A stretch of 64,000 bases of DNA from Isoetes taiwanensis (Eukaryota > Streptophyta > Lycopodiopsida > Isoetales > Isoetaceae): NCBI GenBank assembly GCA_021234155.1, contig JAJEKV010000013.1:17709781-17773780 (forward strand), in the 5' to 3' direction. Positions 36,849 through 48,770 of the stretch are shown here, piece after piece. The translations under genes were made by a program, and so were the position numbers. How positions within the stretch are numbered: the stretch's first letter is position 1; every line of letters begins with the position of its first letter. Below the pieces are notes generated by a model. That model made no database searches. It was not told the origin of the DNA and worked only from the letters and a program-made list of their open reading frames with translations.

Positions 36849-37156
36849 GTGCTACTGACCTCTTAATGAGAATGACATGATCTGTAATTTCTTTTATCTT
36901 GGCATGTTTGCCAAAGCCTGTAAGGGCAATAAGGAGGGTAACTGCCTCTTCCCCTCTTGGACTGACGTCCCTATGAAATACTCTCATTTGCCCCTGGCTT
37001 AGGGCTAGGAGGTAATAGGGTAGTGTCATCCCTCTTTGCGGTCCCATCTTTGTTTTCCTTGCCCTTATACCTTCCCTCCCTGCTGAGCTGCCATAGATAT
37101 CAATTGCCAGTAGATCATCGTAATCCCTCTGCATCGTGATGGTGCCCTCCAAGTTG
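36849..37156 (-). other. ~308-bp segment inserted into Gypsy RNase H, with an open frame
   Basis: RNase H coding stops after SQAYDEH and resumes at about 37158 with PIRYASRKLNPVERNYSAT, so the intervening sequence is foreign. ATGAAC occurs at both edges (36840 and 37150), a possible target-site duplication. On the minus strand the segment stays open (36811-37152) and reads MQRDYDDLLAIDIYGSSAGR, later GEEAVTLLIALTGFGKHAKI. I do not recognise it. Confidence 0.5.
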
Positions 37157-38856
37157 ACATGAACCCATCCGCTATGCCAGTCGAAAACTCAATCCTGTGG
37201 AGCGAAATTATTCTGCCACGGAGCACGAAGCACTGGATTTAGTTTTCTGTGTCCAACGCTTTCGTCATTATTTGTTGGGAAGCAAGATCAAGTTCTTTGT
37301 CGATCATCAAGCTCTTCTCTATTTGATCTGCAAAGCCACACCCATGGGCCATATTGCTCATTGGATCCTGCTTCTGCAAGAGTTCTCTCCCTTCGAAATC
37401 ATTTACAAGGCAGGAAAATCTCATGTTGTGCCCGATTATCTCTCACGCATCCACACAGATGATCCGTCCACGGGTGTTTCTGATGTTTTTCTAGATGCCC
37501 CATTGTTCTTAGTTACAGCCACGCCACATTGGTTTCATGACTATCAGCAGTATCTTCTCTCAAGAGCCCTTCCGTCTGAGGATCCCACGCTCCCTCCAGA
37601 AAAGCGTCACTCATGCCATCGTCAGTTCCTCCGTGAGGACTATACCATGGTTACGGGCCATCTCTACAAACGAGGCAAAGACATAGTTCTGCGTCGATGT
37701 GTTCTCCCTCATGAAGTGCCCGAAATCGTTTGACAAGCCCATGAAGGCCTGGGTGGTGGCCATTTCAGTGGTGACACCACGGCATGCAAAATTCTTCTTG
37801 CAGGCTACTTTTGGCCCACGCTCTTCAAGGATGCCCACGCTCATGCCCGCACGTGTGATGTCTACAAGTGTATGGGTCGGCCCACGGCCCGTGACGCTCT
37901 ACCTTTGACTCCAGTTGCCACCCTGCTACCCTTCAGCAAGTGGGGTATGGACTTTGTGGGGCCCATGGATCCTCCTGCGAGGCACACCCGCGTTCGCTAT
38001 ATTTTGGTTCTCACGGATTATGCCCGCGAAGGGCGGAGGCCTATGCACTTTCGACAATATCGGCGCCAAGACGCTGCCAAAGTCCTTACACGCATGTCAT
38101 CACGGCGTTTTGGTTGTCCCACGGAACTAGTCAGTGATCGTGGAGTTCATTTTGTCAATCACACCATCAAGGAGTTGACGGATTATTTACATATCTATCA
38201 CGGGGAAAAGCACACCTTACTATCCTCAAGGGAATGGTTTGGTGAAAGCACTAATAAGACCCTCATTACTAGTCCGAAGAAAATATGTGATGCTTCTCGC
38301 ATGGATTGGCAAGACAAACTACCCTAGTTCTCTCGGGCTTACAACACAAGCTTTAAAATTGCTCACGGCCACTCCTCCTTTCAAGCTATTTATGGCCAAG
38401 AGGCTCTCATGCCTTTTGAATATGTTCTTCCAGCTCTTCGTTTTCAATTGGCCACGAAGGCATAATCCACTGCAAAGACTCAAAAAAAGAGTTTATCAAC
38501 TAGAACGTTAGATGAATTTTTGAGAGATGCTTATTTTTGGCCCCATCTTGGGCAACAATTGAGAAAATCCTGGCATGACAAACATCTCAAAGCAAAGACC
38601 TTTAAAGAGGGAGATTTGATTCTACTTTATGACTCCAGAGACAAAAACATTTCCTGGCAAATTAAAATTTCGATGGCTTGGTCCTTGTCAGATTCTTCAA
38701 GTGGTCCAACCAAGTGTTTTCAAACTCGCTGAGTTAGATGGCACACCATTACTTACTCTAGTTAATGGCTTTCGCCTCAAACTTTTTCACACAGATGCAA
38801 CAACAGTTTATACAGACAAACCGGATGCTCATTCAGATTCTGAACACAATGAGTAG
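37157..38856 (+). pseudogene. Gypsy RNase H (rest) and integrase
   Basis: RNase H: NYSATEHEALDLVFCVQRFR, IKFFVDHQALLYL, FEIIYKAGKSHVVPDYLSRI. Integrase zinc-finger remnants near 37790-37880 (HAHARTCDVYKC) precede the core: PFSKWGMDFVGPMDPP, YILVLTDYA, ELVSDRGVHF, then, where HPQ..G..E would lie, a degraded HTLLSSREWFGEST. Later LKFRWLGPCQILQVVQPSVF and VNGFRLKLFHTDA form the usual C-terminal part without a chromodomain. At least five frame changes. Confidence 0.82.
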
Positions 38857-39771
38857 AAGGCTATTTATATTATATGTCGTGAGAAAAACAAAATTTGGGC
38901 ATTGCCCATATATTTTAGCTATGGGCTGAGCCCTATATACAAAATCCTACATTAAAAGGGACCCCTACTCCCGGGTTTGGAGCGAGAGGTCACACCGGAG
39001 GATGTGGTTAAGGCACCGCCGTGGTCCCAAGCAGTGAATCACAACCTCCATGGGGTTGATCGGGAGGATCGGGGTGTTCAATGATTCCAGGCACACCATG
39101 TCCATGGATATGCCGCGGTTCTGCGACTTCGAGAGGTCGAGCATTCATCTTGGTGATAATCCACTGCGTTACAATCGAGGGCATAGTGCACTCATTTGTC
39201 CATCATCACCAAGCGATGTCTTCTATTAAGCCCCACCTTTCGCTTTATATAGCCATACCCTAAAGTTCTGCCGGCGTGGACCAATCAATTTTTGGCTAAT
39301 GTCTTTTTTGCATGCAATGCACCTTCTAATTCAAGATTCTCTATCGATTTTGCAAATCTAGTCATGGTAGGGATGTTGACTCTCGAGTTGCTGTCTTAAT
39401 TACTCTCCGTTCATATTCGCTCCGTCGCCATTATTATTTTCGTACCTTCTCAAAATTTGTCATCCTCTAGTTCATCTTCGTTCATCTTCAGTTCCTTTGC
39501 CTTTTCTAGCGCATTTTGGGGACTTAGCCAAATTTTTGCCTCCCAATTGTCTCTTCGGTCTGCTGCCATCGGCACCATCAGCGGCTCGGCTTCCACTCCT
39601 CAAATACCTTTCCTAAAACATTGCGCCCTAAAACTTTAAGCATCTTTTTAGTCCTCCGGTCTTACGCTCTCCGGTCCTAAAACTTTCTTTCCTTCTCTTT
39701 GATCATCGCCATGGTTTGCTTCCCCTAAGTTCCCTACTCTTCAAATTCTGTCCCGAGGGGATCCAACTCTT
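38857..39771. other. Downstream of Gypsy, unassigned
   Basis: No match to the presumed Gypsy 5' LTR was seen, so this is not an obvious 3' LTR. It becomes C/T-rich after 39400, with an open serine-rich frame at 39457-39639. No family recognised. Confidence 0.35.
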
Positions 39772-40620
39772 TTGAGTCGGTGGTTTTCTCCACTCCTACT
39801 CTTCGAGATCCTTTGGAAGGTGCAAGTCAAGAAGTTGCAGAACGCACAGGGTTATTTGAGTTCTCCCGGCAAGAACTCCCTCGCTCCAAATCGCTTCAAC
39901 TCGGCGGTTTGTCGCTCATCTGGTCAAGACCAGCGAAGGCTATCGGCGAGATTGATCAAACTCGTATCCTCCTCACTCAGAGCTCTTCTAGCCCGGTATT
40001 TTGGGTTGCCTATCCGCACCCCTTCTTTAAATTGGGCTGCTTATTGGGATCAAGATGTCACCGCGTATGGCCAAACCCCTTATGCGGCCACCACTCATAA
40101 GCTTACAAATATTGCCAAACCCCATGAAGGCTTTGTTAAGTTCTTGTGGCGCAAGTTCTATGGGTACTCCATCAAGAACACCCACATCAACAAATAGTTC
40201 TTTCATCTTTCTTTGTCATGTCTATTCACTCTCGGCATCCTATTGATTGGCCTCTGATTTTTGTTCCACCGTTTTGTGTCATGAAGTTGATCGCATCTTC
40301 GGTCACTCTCCGCCTCTCATTAATCATTGTCTTCCAGCTCGATCAAGTTTCTCCTACTCATCACGGATACTACCTCTCAAGCCTCCCTTTCGTCAACCTT
40401 CAAATATCATCTCTCTTTGTCCAAAACCGTCCACAACCCTCCTCTTCTCCGCATCGTGTGCCACATCATGAAGTCGTTATCAATGTTCCATCTCAGTCCA
40501 CAGAGCTTGAAAATTCCCACTCTAGCAAGTCTCTTAACGTACACCATCTGCTCGGCCACATCAGTCCTTACAAGTTCAACCACTGATACTGCTTTACATA
40601 GGAAGGAAAAGCCAGCTCAT
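39772..40620 (+). other. C/T-rich open frames of unknown origin
   Basis: Overlapping plus frames stay open over 850 bp (39772-40197, 39780-40100, 40146-40586, 40327-40626). One reads LNWAAYWDQDVTAYGQTPYA then KPHEGFVKFLWRKFYGYSI; another contains PIDWPLIFVPPFCVMKLIAS. Skewed base composition inflates open-frame length, so coding is not proven. Position downstream of a Gypsy pol in the same orientation suggests an extra 3' ORF of that or another element. No known domain seen. Confidence 0.3.
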
Positions 40621-40939
40621 TGCTAAACCACAACCATTAACCTCTAAAGTTTAGTTCATTTGATAAGCGTATACATAACTCCAAATTTAAAACAATTTTT
40701 TGTAGGACAAAATGACTTTCAAGACTTAAAAGGATTTGTTTTTTTCTAACGTTGGCTTAAGTAGTTCAATAAGCAAACAAAGAACTACAATTTCACCAAC
40801 AAATATACCAAAATATTTATCACCATCAAATTTCGCCCTCTTTTACAAGCGAAAAAAATTGTTGATGTGTATCGATGTTTCCGCCGCCTCTGTTTCTGCA
40901 CTGCGCAACATCGTGCCATAACTCTTCCTGGATGCCCAA

Positions 40940-41430
40940 TGTTGCAATCAGTTTACTGAGCAGATTCGTCCACCAATACCTTTTCCGAGAACCCAAGCAG
41001 TTTCTTCAGACCTGCAGTCTTCCCAAATCGATCCCTGCTGTGATTGAAGCTTGCAGACAGCAAATCCGGCAAGCAAGACTACGCAACCAGATTCAGTCTC
41101 CCGCAGAACAAACAGGAAGGAACTGACCACCGGATCTTGTCCTTTGCGCCTTCCACTAGTCTCGAATTTCGATCTGTCTTCTCTGATCCGCTCCAGCCTT
41201 CAAACCGGTACTTCTCCTTTTGCCTTCCCTGCAGACCTGATGCGAATCCGTCTCCTCTCAACAATTGATCTTCTGCTCCGATCAATTTCCCTCCTTCCGT
41301 GACAGACCAGACTCGGCTCCCTTTTATCCTCTCGTTTTTTCCCCTCACGTGTTTTGCCCTCTTACGCTTTCTTTGCGTGTTCCTCTCAAACATTGATTTT
41401 TGTCTTCATTGTAAAGGCTAATATTCAACA
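40940..41430 (-). repeat. Copia-2 3' LTR
   Basis: On the plus strand runs tgttgcaatc...attcaaca and aligns with 44979-45469, with numerous small indels and substitutions. Flanked on the left by target-site copy CCCAA. Confidence 0.9.
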
Positions 41431-42020
41431 TTCTCCCCTTAGCCTTTACAATCCATAACTCCCACTTGGGTCATAGCGAGTCCACCAATTTAGGTCGAAA
41501 AAGAACCTTTGTGAGCATATCGACTTCTTTGTAATTTTCGTTGGTATATATTCCACATTTATCTCCCCCTTTTCCACCTCATCTCGTATGAAATGATGGT
41601 GTATTTCAATGTGCTTACGCCGAGAATGATGAATTTGGATTCTTGGTCATTGCCACTCCACTTTTATTATCACAATACAAAATGGTGGCATTTCGTTAGT
41701 TGACATCCCAACTATTTGAGCATTCTACGTAGCCAAATTATTTGGAGAGGGTTTCTGCGATACCGCCACATATTACCTTCAGCAAAGACTAGATTTGGCT
41801 ACACATTCACCGCTTTTTTGTAGCCCCAAGATATGGCATCACCTAGCTTACACACAAAACACGAAGTTGATTTTTCGTCATCCAAATCTCCTCCCGGTCG
41901 CATCAAAGATATCCTATTAAATTTTTTCTCTATACTCTGTTAAAGCAAATACCATGATGCGAAGTGCCCTTTAAATATCTTAGCACCCTTTTATTTTGCT
42001 ATCCAATGTTCTTTTCTGGA

Positions 42021-42750
42021 TCATTGCAAAACCGGTGAGCAAATTAAGCGCATAGGAGATATCGGCCTTGTGCTATTTGCAATATACAAAAGCGTGCCTA
42101 TCAGCGCCGCGATATGGTACCCTTTCCATTTCTCTTTGTTCATCCATATTTTTCGGCACATCTTACCACAGATTTTCATACTGATGCAATAGGCGTTGTC
42201 GATATGTTGCAATCCATCATCCTAAACCGAATCAAAGCTTTCTTAATATTTTGCTCTTGTGTCAAAAAGAGCTCCCCTTTTCTCCTATCTCTCCTAACCT
42301 CCATACCCAACAATTTCTTAAGCTCACCTAGTTCGGACATTTGAAATCGTCCTTTCAAAGATGCTTTACATCTTTCCAGATACAATTTGTCATTACTAGC
42401 CATTACACAATCATCAACATAAAATGCCATGATTAAGCGCTTGTCTCCTTCTTCCCACATGTATAAATTGCCTTCCGTCTTCAATTTTCTAAATCCTATG
42501 GAAAGTAAAAAAGTTATTCATGCATACGTACCATTGTCTAGATGCTTGTCTTAGGCCATAAACCGCTTTTTTCAACCTACAGACCATATTCTTTCCTTGC
42601 TCATATCCTTCAGGCTGCTCCATATAAATTTCTTCCTCTAAGTCTCCATTCAAGAACGCTGTCTTCACATCCATGTGCTCTATTTCCATATCATTTTGAA
42701 CGCTAATGCTATCAAGGTTCTCGGACTAGTCACCTTGACTATAGGTGAGA
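42021..42750 (-). pseudogene. Copia-2 reverse transcriptase
   Basis: Frames on the minus strand give [20 protein letters not shown] and [13 protein letters not shown] (42689-42530), then, after a shift, LIMAFYVDDCVMASNDKLYL with catalytic YVDD and SELGELKKLLGMEVRRDRRK (42450-42270), then LIGTLLYIANSTRPIS (about 42110-42060). Below 42000 the RNase H part is too decayed to trace by eye. Confidence 0.88.
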
Positions 42751-43929
42751 ATGTATCAGTATAGTCTACTCCCTTCCGAGAGTATACCCTTTTTGCCACT
42801 AGGCGGGCTTTATACCTTTCTATCGAACCATCGGCATTCCTCTTTTATTTTAAATAGCCATTTACTCCCTACCACATTCTTGCACTTAGGGCGTGGCACT
42901 AGCTCGACGTTCTGTTTCTTTTAAAGGACCTGCTTCGTTTTCCATAGCCTCCTTCCATTTTAAAGAATCACGGTCTCATCATGGCTTGCTTCACTGTCCT
43001 GGGCTCCACTACACAAGATATTATCTTTGGCTTTGGAACTCTTTTTGTTCTACCATAAAGTTCTGTATCAAAGGGAAGTTCAGCTTTAAGACGCTCTATT
43101 TCATTGCGACGTGCATATCTCCCCCTTGCTCCACTTTCAATATCTTCTTGCATTATCGGCGTGCATCATCTTGCCCCTCAATTTTGGCGACTATGGGCCT
43201 CGAGCCTCCTCATGCACCTCCTCACGCCTGTCTCGTTGTATGCGGCGCACTATTGACCTCTATGGTCTCATGCACCTCATCCGGTTCATCATCATTGTCC
43301 ACGTGTATTACTATGTCCGGTCTCTCCACTATCTTCTCATTTTCCTTCTCCGCATCATCTTCAAAAAAGTCTGTCGGTATCCATTCTTCTTCTTCTTGCT
43401 TTGTCAATGTCTTCCTGTTGACAATAATTTCTCGTCAAATTCAACGTCTCTACTAATGTAAATTTTGTGTGTCGCGGGTCATACAACACAGCAGCCATTC
43501 GTTTCCTCGTCATATCCTACTAGGAAAGTGGGAATCTTTGTGATCATCCGGCTTTCCTCGCGGCTCCTCCGGCACCAACATATAGGCTAGACATCCATAA
43601 ACCCTTAATCGATGGGACGATTGTCTTTTTCGGACCATGTTTCTTGGGGAACAACTCCCTTTAATGCGGTTGTCGGCAACCTATTCTACGCACATAGCAA
43701 GCGGTGGCTCTTTGCTTCTCCCCACAAAAATTGGGTAATCCTGCGTGCTTCAAAGATGCATCCGGCGCATCCATAATGGTGCGATTTACGCCCGCCACAC
43801 CCGCTTTTTTTTGAGGTGTATATCGGCATGTCGCCTCTTGATTCCATGCATCGACAAAAATTGTATAAATTCTCGACCTATATTCACCTCAAGATCGTCG
43901 CCAAAGATTTTTTACTTCGTGAAGATGTC

Positions 43930-44827
43930 TCACGCTCCACCCGCAACATATAAGTCGGAAAGCTTGTCGAACATCCGATCTTTTGGCGGAGATAATAACA
44001 CCAGTGCGCTGCTAAAATCATCTATAAAAGTAGCAAAATAGGATTTGCCCCTAGACTCTGACTTGCATAGGTCCACACACGTCGAGTGCATTAATTCAAG
44101 CAACTCAGTTGCTCGTCGTCCTTTATTTTTAAAAGGAAGTCTAGCTTGCTTTCCTAGCATACAAGCCTCACACACGCCATGTTATCAACCCATCTAACAA
44201 TTTATGTTTTTTTGCAGTCTTAATACTGTTGTAATTTACATGTGCCATTCTAAGGTGCCAAGTATGCAGATCATTCATGACCGAAATTTTGTTAATGGTG
44301 TCTACGTTTAATTCAAACAAATTTCCATTTCTTTGAGCCTCAAAGGTTTTCATACCCTCTTTTATAAATTTGCATCCAGTCTTGTGAAATCTCAACTCAA
44401 AACCATCATCCACTAAATTGGCAACAAAAATGAGATTGAATAACATACCCGGCGCATATAACACATTTGGCACATTAAGAATTGCTTTACCTTCCTTTAC
44501 CAGTTCCAGAGTTCCACGTCCATGAACTTCTTGAAGAACTCTATTTCCCATCCGGACCACTCCTCGGTTTTCGTTATTTTTAAACTGCCGCAATATATCA
44601 GGTGTGCTTACCACAGACACCTCGGCTCCAGAATCTACACCATTGTTCCTTCGAGAATTGGCGATTGCTCCAATCACCCCCAATTTCTCCTCCTCAATTA
44701 CTAGTTTCCTTTTACTATATTCAAACACCTGCCGTTCAGAATCACGGCTCCACCTATTCTCTCTTACCCGCAATAATAACGCACTTTGCATGCTTGCCAT
44801 GTTTAAATGCTCCTTGTACTGTGCCAA
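43930..44827 (-). pseudogene. Copia-2 protease and start of integrase
   Basis: 44827-44168 is one open frame: NNGVDSGAEVSVVSTPDILR holds the retropepsin DSGA motif, LNVPNVLYAPGMLFNLIFVA the end of protease, and TWHLRMAHVNYNSIKTAKKH the first histidines of the GAG-pre-integrase zinc finger. After a shift, 44175-43930 gives CEACMLGKQARLPF (the CxxC pair) and FATFIDDFSSALVLLSPPKD of the integrase core. Between 43930 and 42750 only shredded pieces of integrase and the linker remain. Confidence 0.85.
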
Positions 44828-44978
44828 TTGGTCGTCTCACGCCTTGACAAATCCGGTGTAAAATAGGCCAAAACTTGTGTCTACTCCTTTCCACTAATTC
44901 GGGCTTCCTTGCAGAATAAGTTTCGAACTGGTCGACAAATTGCACCAGCCCGGATCGATTTCGACTCACGATACCCTT

Positions 44979-45469
44979 TGTTGCAATCGGTTCTTGGCGG
45001 TCGTCCACCAATACCTTGTCCAGAACCCAAGCGGTTTCTTAGGGACTGCGATCTTCCCATCGATCCACGCTATGATTGAAGCTTGCGACAACCAAATCCG
45101 GCAAAGCAAAGACTTCGCATAATAAATTTAGTCTCCCTTGAGAACAAGCAGAAGGCCCGACCAGGATTTTGTCTTTTCGCCTTCCACTAGTCTCGAATCT
45201 CGATGCGTCTTCTACGATCCGGCTCCGGCCTTCAAACCGGTACTTCTCCTTTTTTGCCTTCAGACTGATCGCGAATCCGTCTCCTCTCAACAATTGATCT
45301 TTCGCTCCGTCGATTTCCCTCCGCGTGGCCAGATGAGGGCAGCTCCCTTTTATCCTCTCTGTTTTTTTTTTTTTTCCCCTCATAGCGTTTTGCCCTCTTA
45401 CGCCTTCTTTGCGTGTTCCTCTCAAACATTGACATTTTTGTCTTCATTGTAAAGGCTAATATTCCAACA
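44979..45469 (-). repeat. Copia-2 5' LTR
   Basis: Partner of 40940-41430. Followed (in element sense) by GGGTATCGTGAGTC at about 44976-44963, a degenerate version of the TGGTATC primer-binding site. Confidence 0.9.
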
Positions 45470-45474
45470 CCCAA

Positions 45475-46858
45475 TGCTTCAAACCTTGAAAATGCAAATA
45501 TGAATCAACTCCATCGGCTTCTCCAACCGTGATCTTGCATCCGCAAATTTACTCCTAACTTTGTTAGAATCGGCAGACAAAGCCCAAGAATCTGAGTTTG
45601 TGAGAATCAAAAGACAGAGCCCAAGAATCGGGCAAGTTTGATGATGATAATCATTTCGTCAATTAATTTGTGTGAGCAAGAAAATTTCAGCCTGAAATTT
45701 CCTGCTGACGTGGCGAGTCCACTCGCGCACAAATTACACCTTCCAAAAAGCAACGATTTAGGGTAACAGGTGTTTTTAGGGCAATCGCAAGTACTGCCTC
45801 CATTTTGATTTAACTTCAAGCAAAGACGGCTTCTGAGGGAGGTAGATAGGTCCGATATAGGACCCTGGTTGCAGATTCGGATCAGCAGTAAAAAATGACA
45901 TCAATTAGTCAAGTAAATCTACTACGGCAAGGTAATTTTGGCATAATAAGTTGCCAGTAGCAGCATGATCAAAAGCTCGGTCATGCATCAATCAAAGTTA
46001 CGGCAATGGCAGCGTTGAAGCTGGATTTTCATAAGCTTTTTTTTCTCCTCTTTTTTCTTTTTGTTGAGCTATGGCAGAGTAAATCTTCAGAGATAAATCT
46101 AGTTGTAGAAAGAATTAAGATCAGTATGCACCAAAGCACAAACTCTATTTTTTAGATTTCCAGGTAACGTTTGCAGAACAACTTCAACTCAGAAGGGAAA
46201 GCTTAACAAAAAGAAGCAAAACAGAAATTTTAATCTGTGTTCAAGAACTCGGATTACCAACTCTTGCTATATGCAAGTTTTAGTAGATTAAACAATTTCA
46301 AGTATCATTAGTTTTTTAATACACTATTCTACCAAAGCTTCATGGACGCAAGTAGAGTAGACAAGTATGCATGTCAAGAGCATTTCTGGAAAAGTGCTTC
46401 TGAAATCCTGATCTAACAGAATATTACGGTTAAATCCAGACCTGGAAGTAACTTACCGCCAAAAAATTGATGAACATCTGAGATCCTTGGGTGTTTGCTA
46501 CTGTTGCCGTATAATACAATTTATGCATAGCAACCTCACAAACATTGCCTAACTGGAACATTAACTGTGCTCAAATTCATACTGCTGTTATCATAAATCT
46601 CGACAAACTTCAGTGAGGGTTTATAAATCCACCAGTTATCACAGAATGTCATGGGGGCACAGTGTGCAACTATAGTGCACCCCACATAGCATAGCCAACA
46701 CAACCTATGGCAACGTCCAAAAGTAAACAAACATAATTGATGCTGCTTCGAATCACAGCTTGTGCTTGGAGTAAGATCTACTCAGAAAGAATTATTTTGA
46801 AAAAAATTATAATTGATTTCTATACAGAAAACAGGGACAAGCTCCAATGTGATGCTCC
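45475..46858. other. 3' flank of YKT6, nothing recognised
   Basis: AT-rich; includes the presumed YKT6 3' UTR near 46600-46858. Short minus frames (45607-45819, 46536-46730) are unrecognised. Removing Copia-2 would join 40934 to 45470. Confidence 0.4.
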
Positions 46859-48770
46859 CTACAGGATTGTGCAGCACTGATTTGCCTTCTTTGCTTGTTT
46901 GTAGAAAACCTGAGGGAACTGCTCCATGAGCATTTTGCAAAACTATGGATAACATGTGCAAACACTTAATTGGCATTAAAAGAGGATACCTGCGATGCCA
47001 TACTTAAGTCCGTGCTCTTCTCAACCAAAGAGTCCAGCTTTTCACCGCGTTCTAATACGTTTTCAATGGTCTTGTGCTGTTTCAACATTTTGATTGTTAG
47101 ATGTGTGAGCATTGCAAAAGTAAGATAATATTTATTGTGATAGAGCCATCTTACTAGAATAATTTTGGTTTCGTCAAGATCCCTCTGAATCTTCAAAAGC
47201 TTATCAGCCTCTGTTGGATCCTGCGAAATTGATTCATTAATTTATTATCACTTGGCTTGACAACCAAACAGGACATACTATCTCTAATCAGCAAATGGTC
47301 CAATATTTCTGCCACAGATAAAACTCCAAAAACTACCCACACGCCCGATGAGAAGACAACAGCATATAAGAAGTCAAGGCATGTAAGTTATGTACCTGAA
47401 ATTTACTAAGAGCCTCATCAATGTAGATCCAAGCACCACTGTTATCAGCCTGCACTGTTTGCCAAGCTTTACCAAACGTTCCTTCATATTCATCAAGTAC
47501 CTGCAGTTTCATCTGTTATAAAAGACATATAACATCGCCAAATCTGGATAAAACAACCAGTTAAGCACATTTGCTAATACGAATAAAGTAAGTTTCATTA
47601 GCAACTTTAATTTTTGGTTGTTTTTCTCAGTTTATAAAACAACTTCGATTGCTCCAAGCAGGCATGCAAATACCAAATCTCGATACGATACAGGGAGATG
47701 AATAAGGAGCTAAAATGCTGGTGGAAGCCCTGGGCTTAATGACCTCGTTGTTTGGGGCATTTCATGAATTTGAGTAGATTTTTATTCTAAATTCACCTTT
47801 ATGCAGTAAAAGATTGGCCCAGATAACCAATGCCTCGGACAAAACTATTCAGGGTATCAAACATCATGGAGTCAGCTGAGGAAGCTAGAGATACTGGTAG
47901 CACTCTCACCCTGGTGAATAGTTGCTTTGAAACTGACTCTAGATTGACTATTAATGATCGGTTAGACAGAACTGTATAATATATCACCATGAGCAAAGGT
48001 ATAGGCAGGCATCTTTTGAAACACAACTTGGTGGATTCCTGCATACAACTCAAAAGTTGGCAGGACCAATGGAGTACCAAATTTTATCAAGAGACAAATG
48101 TGGAACATCTAAGAAGAGAGAGTTCGCTGCATTGCCACCATGGGATCCAAAACTTATGTGGTCTTGATGCTCATTACTATTGTGCAAATTAGTCATTTTG
48201 CATCCTATTCTTAGATAATTTTCTCAGACACCTCTATCAAAACAAAAGCTTGAAGCAAAATGTGAAAGCAGTTGGTGCCACTTTTTCCAATGGGCCCACA
48301 AGTAAACTAATCTTATGCATAAATAAATTTGTATGCTGGGTTTGCTCACACATACCTTGTTTATTACAGAAAATGCACTCCGCAGAGGATAATGTCTGTC
48401 AGTAAAGGCAAGTCCACATAGACCACCCCTGTTGTAGCAGTGGACCATGTATTCTGACCATTAAACAACCGTAAGAACCAGACCAGAGATTTAAAACACG
48501 TTTCAATTGGCACAGATTCAGCGCACAAAATTCCAGGATGAAGCAAATTTTACGCGAAGGATTCCAGATGCACTCACCATCCTGCTCCACAGACTGGCGC
48601 TGGGAGATAGGAGTGCGCTTGGCAATTGTCCTTCCCACGAAAAAAATAAACTCCTTAGCAGGGCCTCTTTGAAAATACCCAAAATGGCTCACATCTGAGG
48701 CACTAGCAAGAAGGATTGGGTCCCCTGATGCCCTTGAGGTTGTAAGAACAAGCAGCGCCGTCAGTTTCAT
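46859..48770 (-). CDS. YKT6: YKT6 R-SNARE (v-SNARE, longin type), 6 exons, intact
   Basis: YKT6 is a lipid-anchored R-SNARE acting in ER-Golgi, endosome and vacuole fusion. Exons: 48578-48770, 48356-48453, 47396-47500, 47155-47220, 46990-47076, 46859-46909, all with GT-AG introns in phase. They total 600 nt, 199 codons plus TAG, exactly the family length. Longin domain: [85 protein letters not shown] motif: [20 protein letters not shown], then [20 protein letters not shown], where the R is the zero-layer arginine, then [20 protein letters not shown]. It ends CCTIL: a palmitoylated and a prenylated cysteine are expected. Start chosen at MKLTAL because YKT6 begins there; an upstream in-frame extension exists. 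No lesions, which makes it a useful control for sequence quality here. Confidence 0.97.

Larger units (their letters stand above)
33480..38856 (+). mobile_element. Ty3/Gypsy LTR retrotransposon, truncated and interrupted
   Basis: Order of parts: presumed LTR end with a TATA-like ctatatatatgag at about 33664, a PBS-like tgtcgccgctgccgggat at 33943-33960 (as in many plant Gypsy elements), proline-rich gag from an ATG at 34048, protease-like segment, reverse transcriptase, RNase H, integrase and a C-terminal segment ending HSDSEHNE at 38856. The frame shifts at least six times. A ~308-bp foreign segment splits RNase H. I saw no chromodomain and no second LTR downstream to 40.6 kb, so the 3' end is missing or unrecognised. 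The left edge is approximate. Confidence 0.8.
40940..45469 (-). mobile_element. Second Ty1/Copia element, gag deleted
   Basis: 4,530 bp, minus strand, with 491-bp LTRs at both ends and a 5-bp target-site duplication CCCAA (40935-40939 and 45470-45474). In its own sense the LTR begins TGTTG(G)AATATTAGCC; a purine tract (AAGGGGAGAA) lies just inside the 3' LTR (41431-41440). Protease, integrase, reverse transcriptase and a piece of RNase H are recognisable in broken frames. Fewer than 200 bp lie between the 5' LTR and protease coding, so almost all of gag is missing. It needed proteins from another copy to move, or lost gag after insertion. Confidence 0.93.

Noticed and set aside
38629-38856. 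Chromodomain at the end of the Gypsy integrase
   Set aside because: The C-terminal segment (LKFRWLGPCQILQVVQPSVF to HSDSEHNE) is the usual integrase end without chromodomain aromatic residues.
41044-41430. Overlapping open frames on both strands at 41.0-41.4 and 45.0-45.4 kb
   Set aside because: They fall inside the two LTRs of Copia-2 and recur at both ends; LTR sequence, not genes.
48399-48577. Continuation of the YKT6 exon 1 frame past SVEQDG
   Set aside because: A GTGAGT donor at 48577 and exon 2 (EYMVHCYNR) show that the extra frame is intronic.
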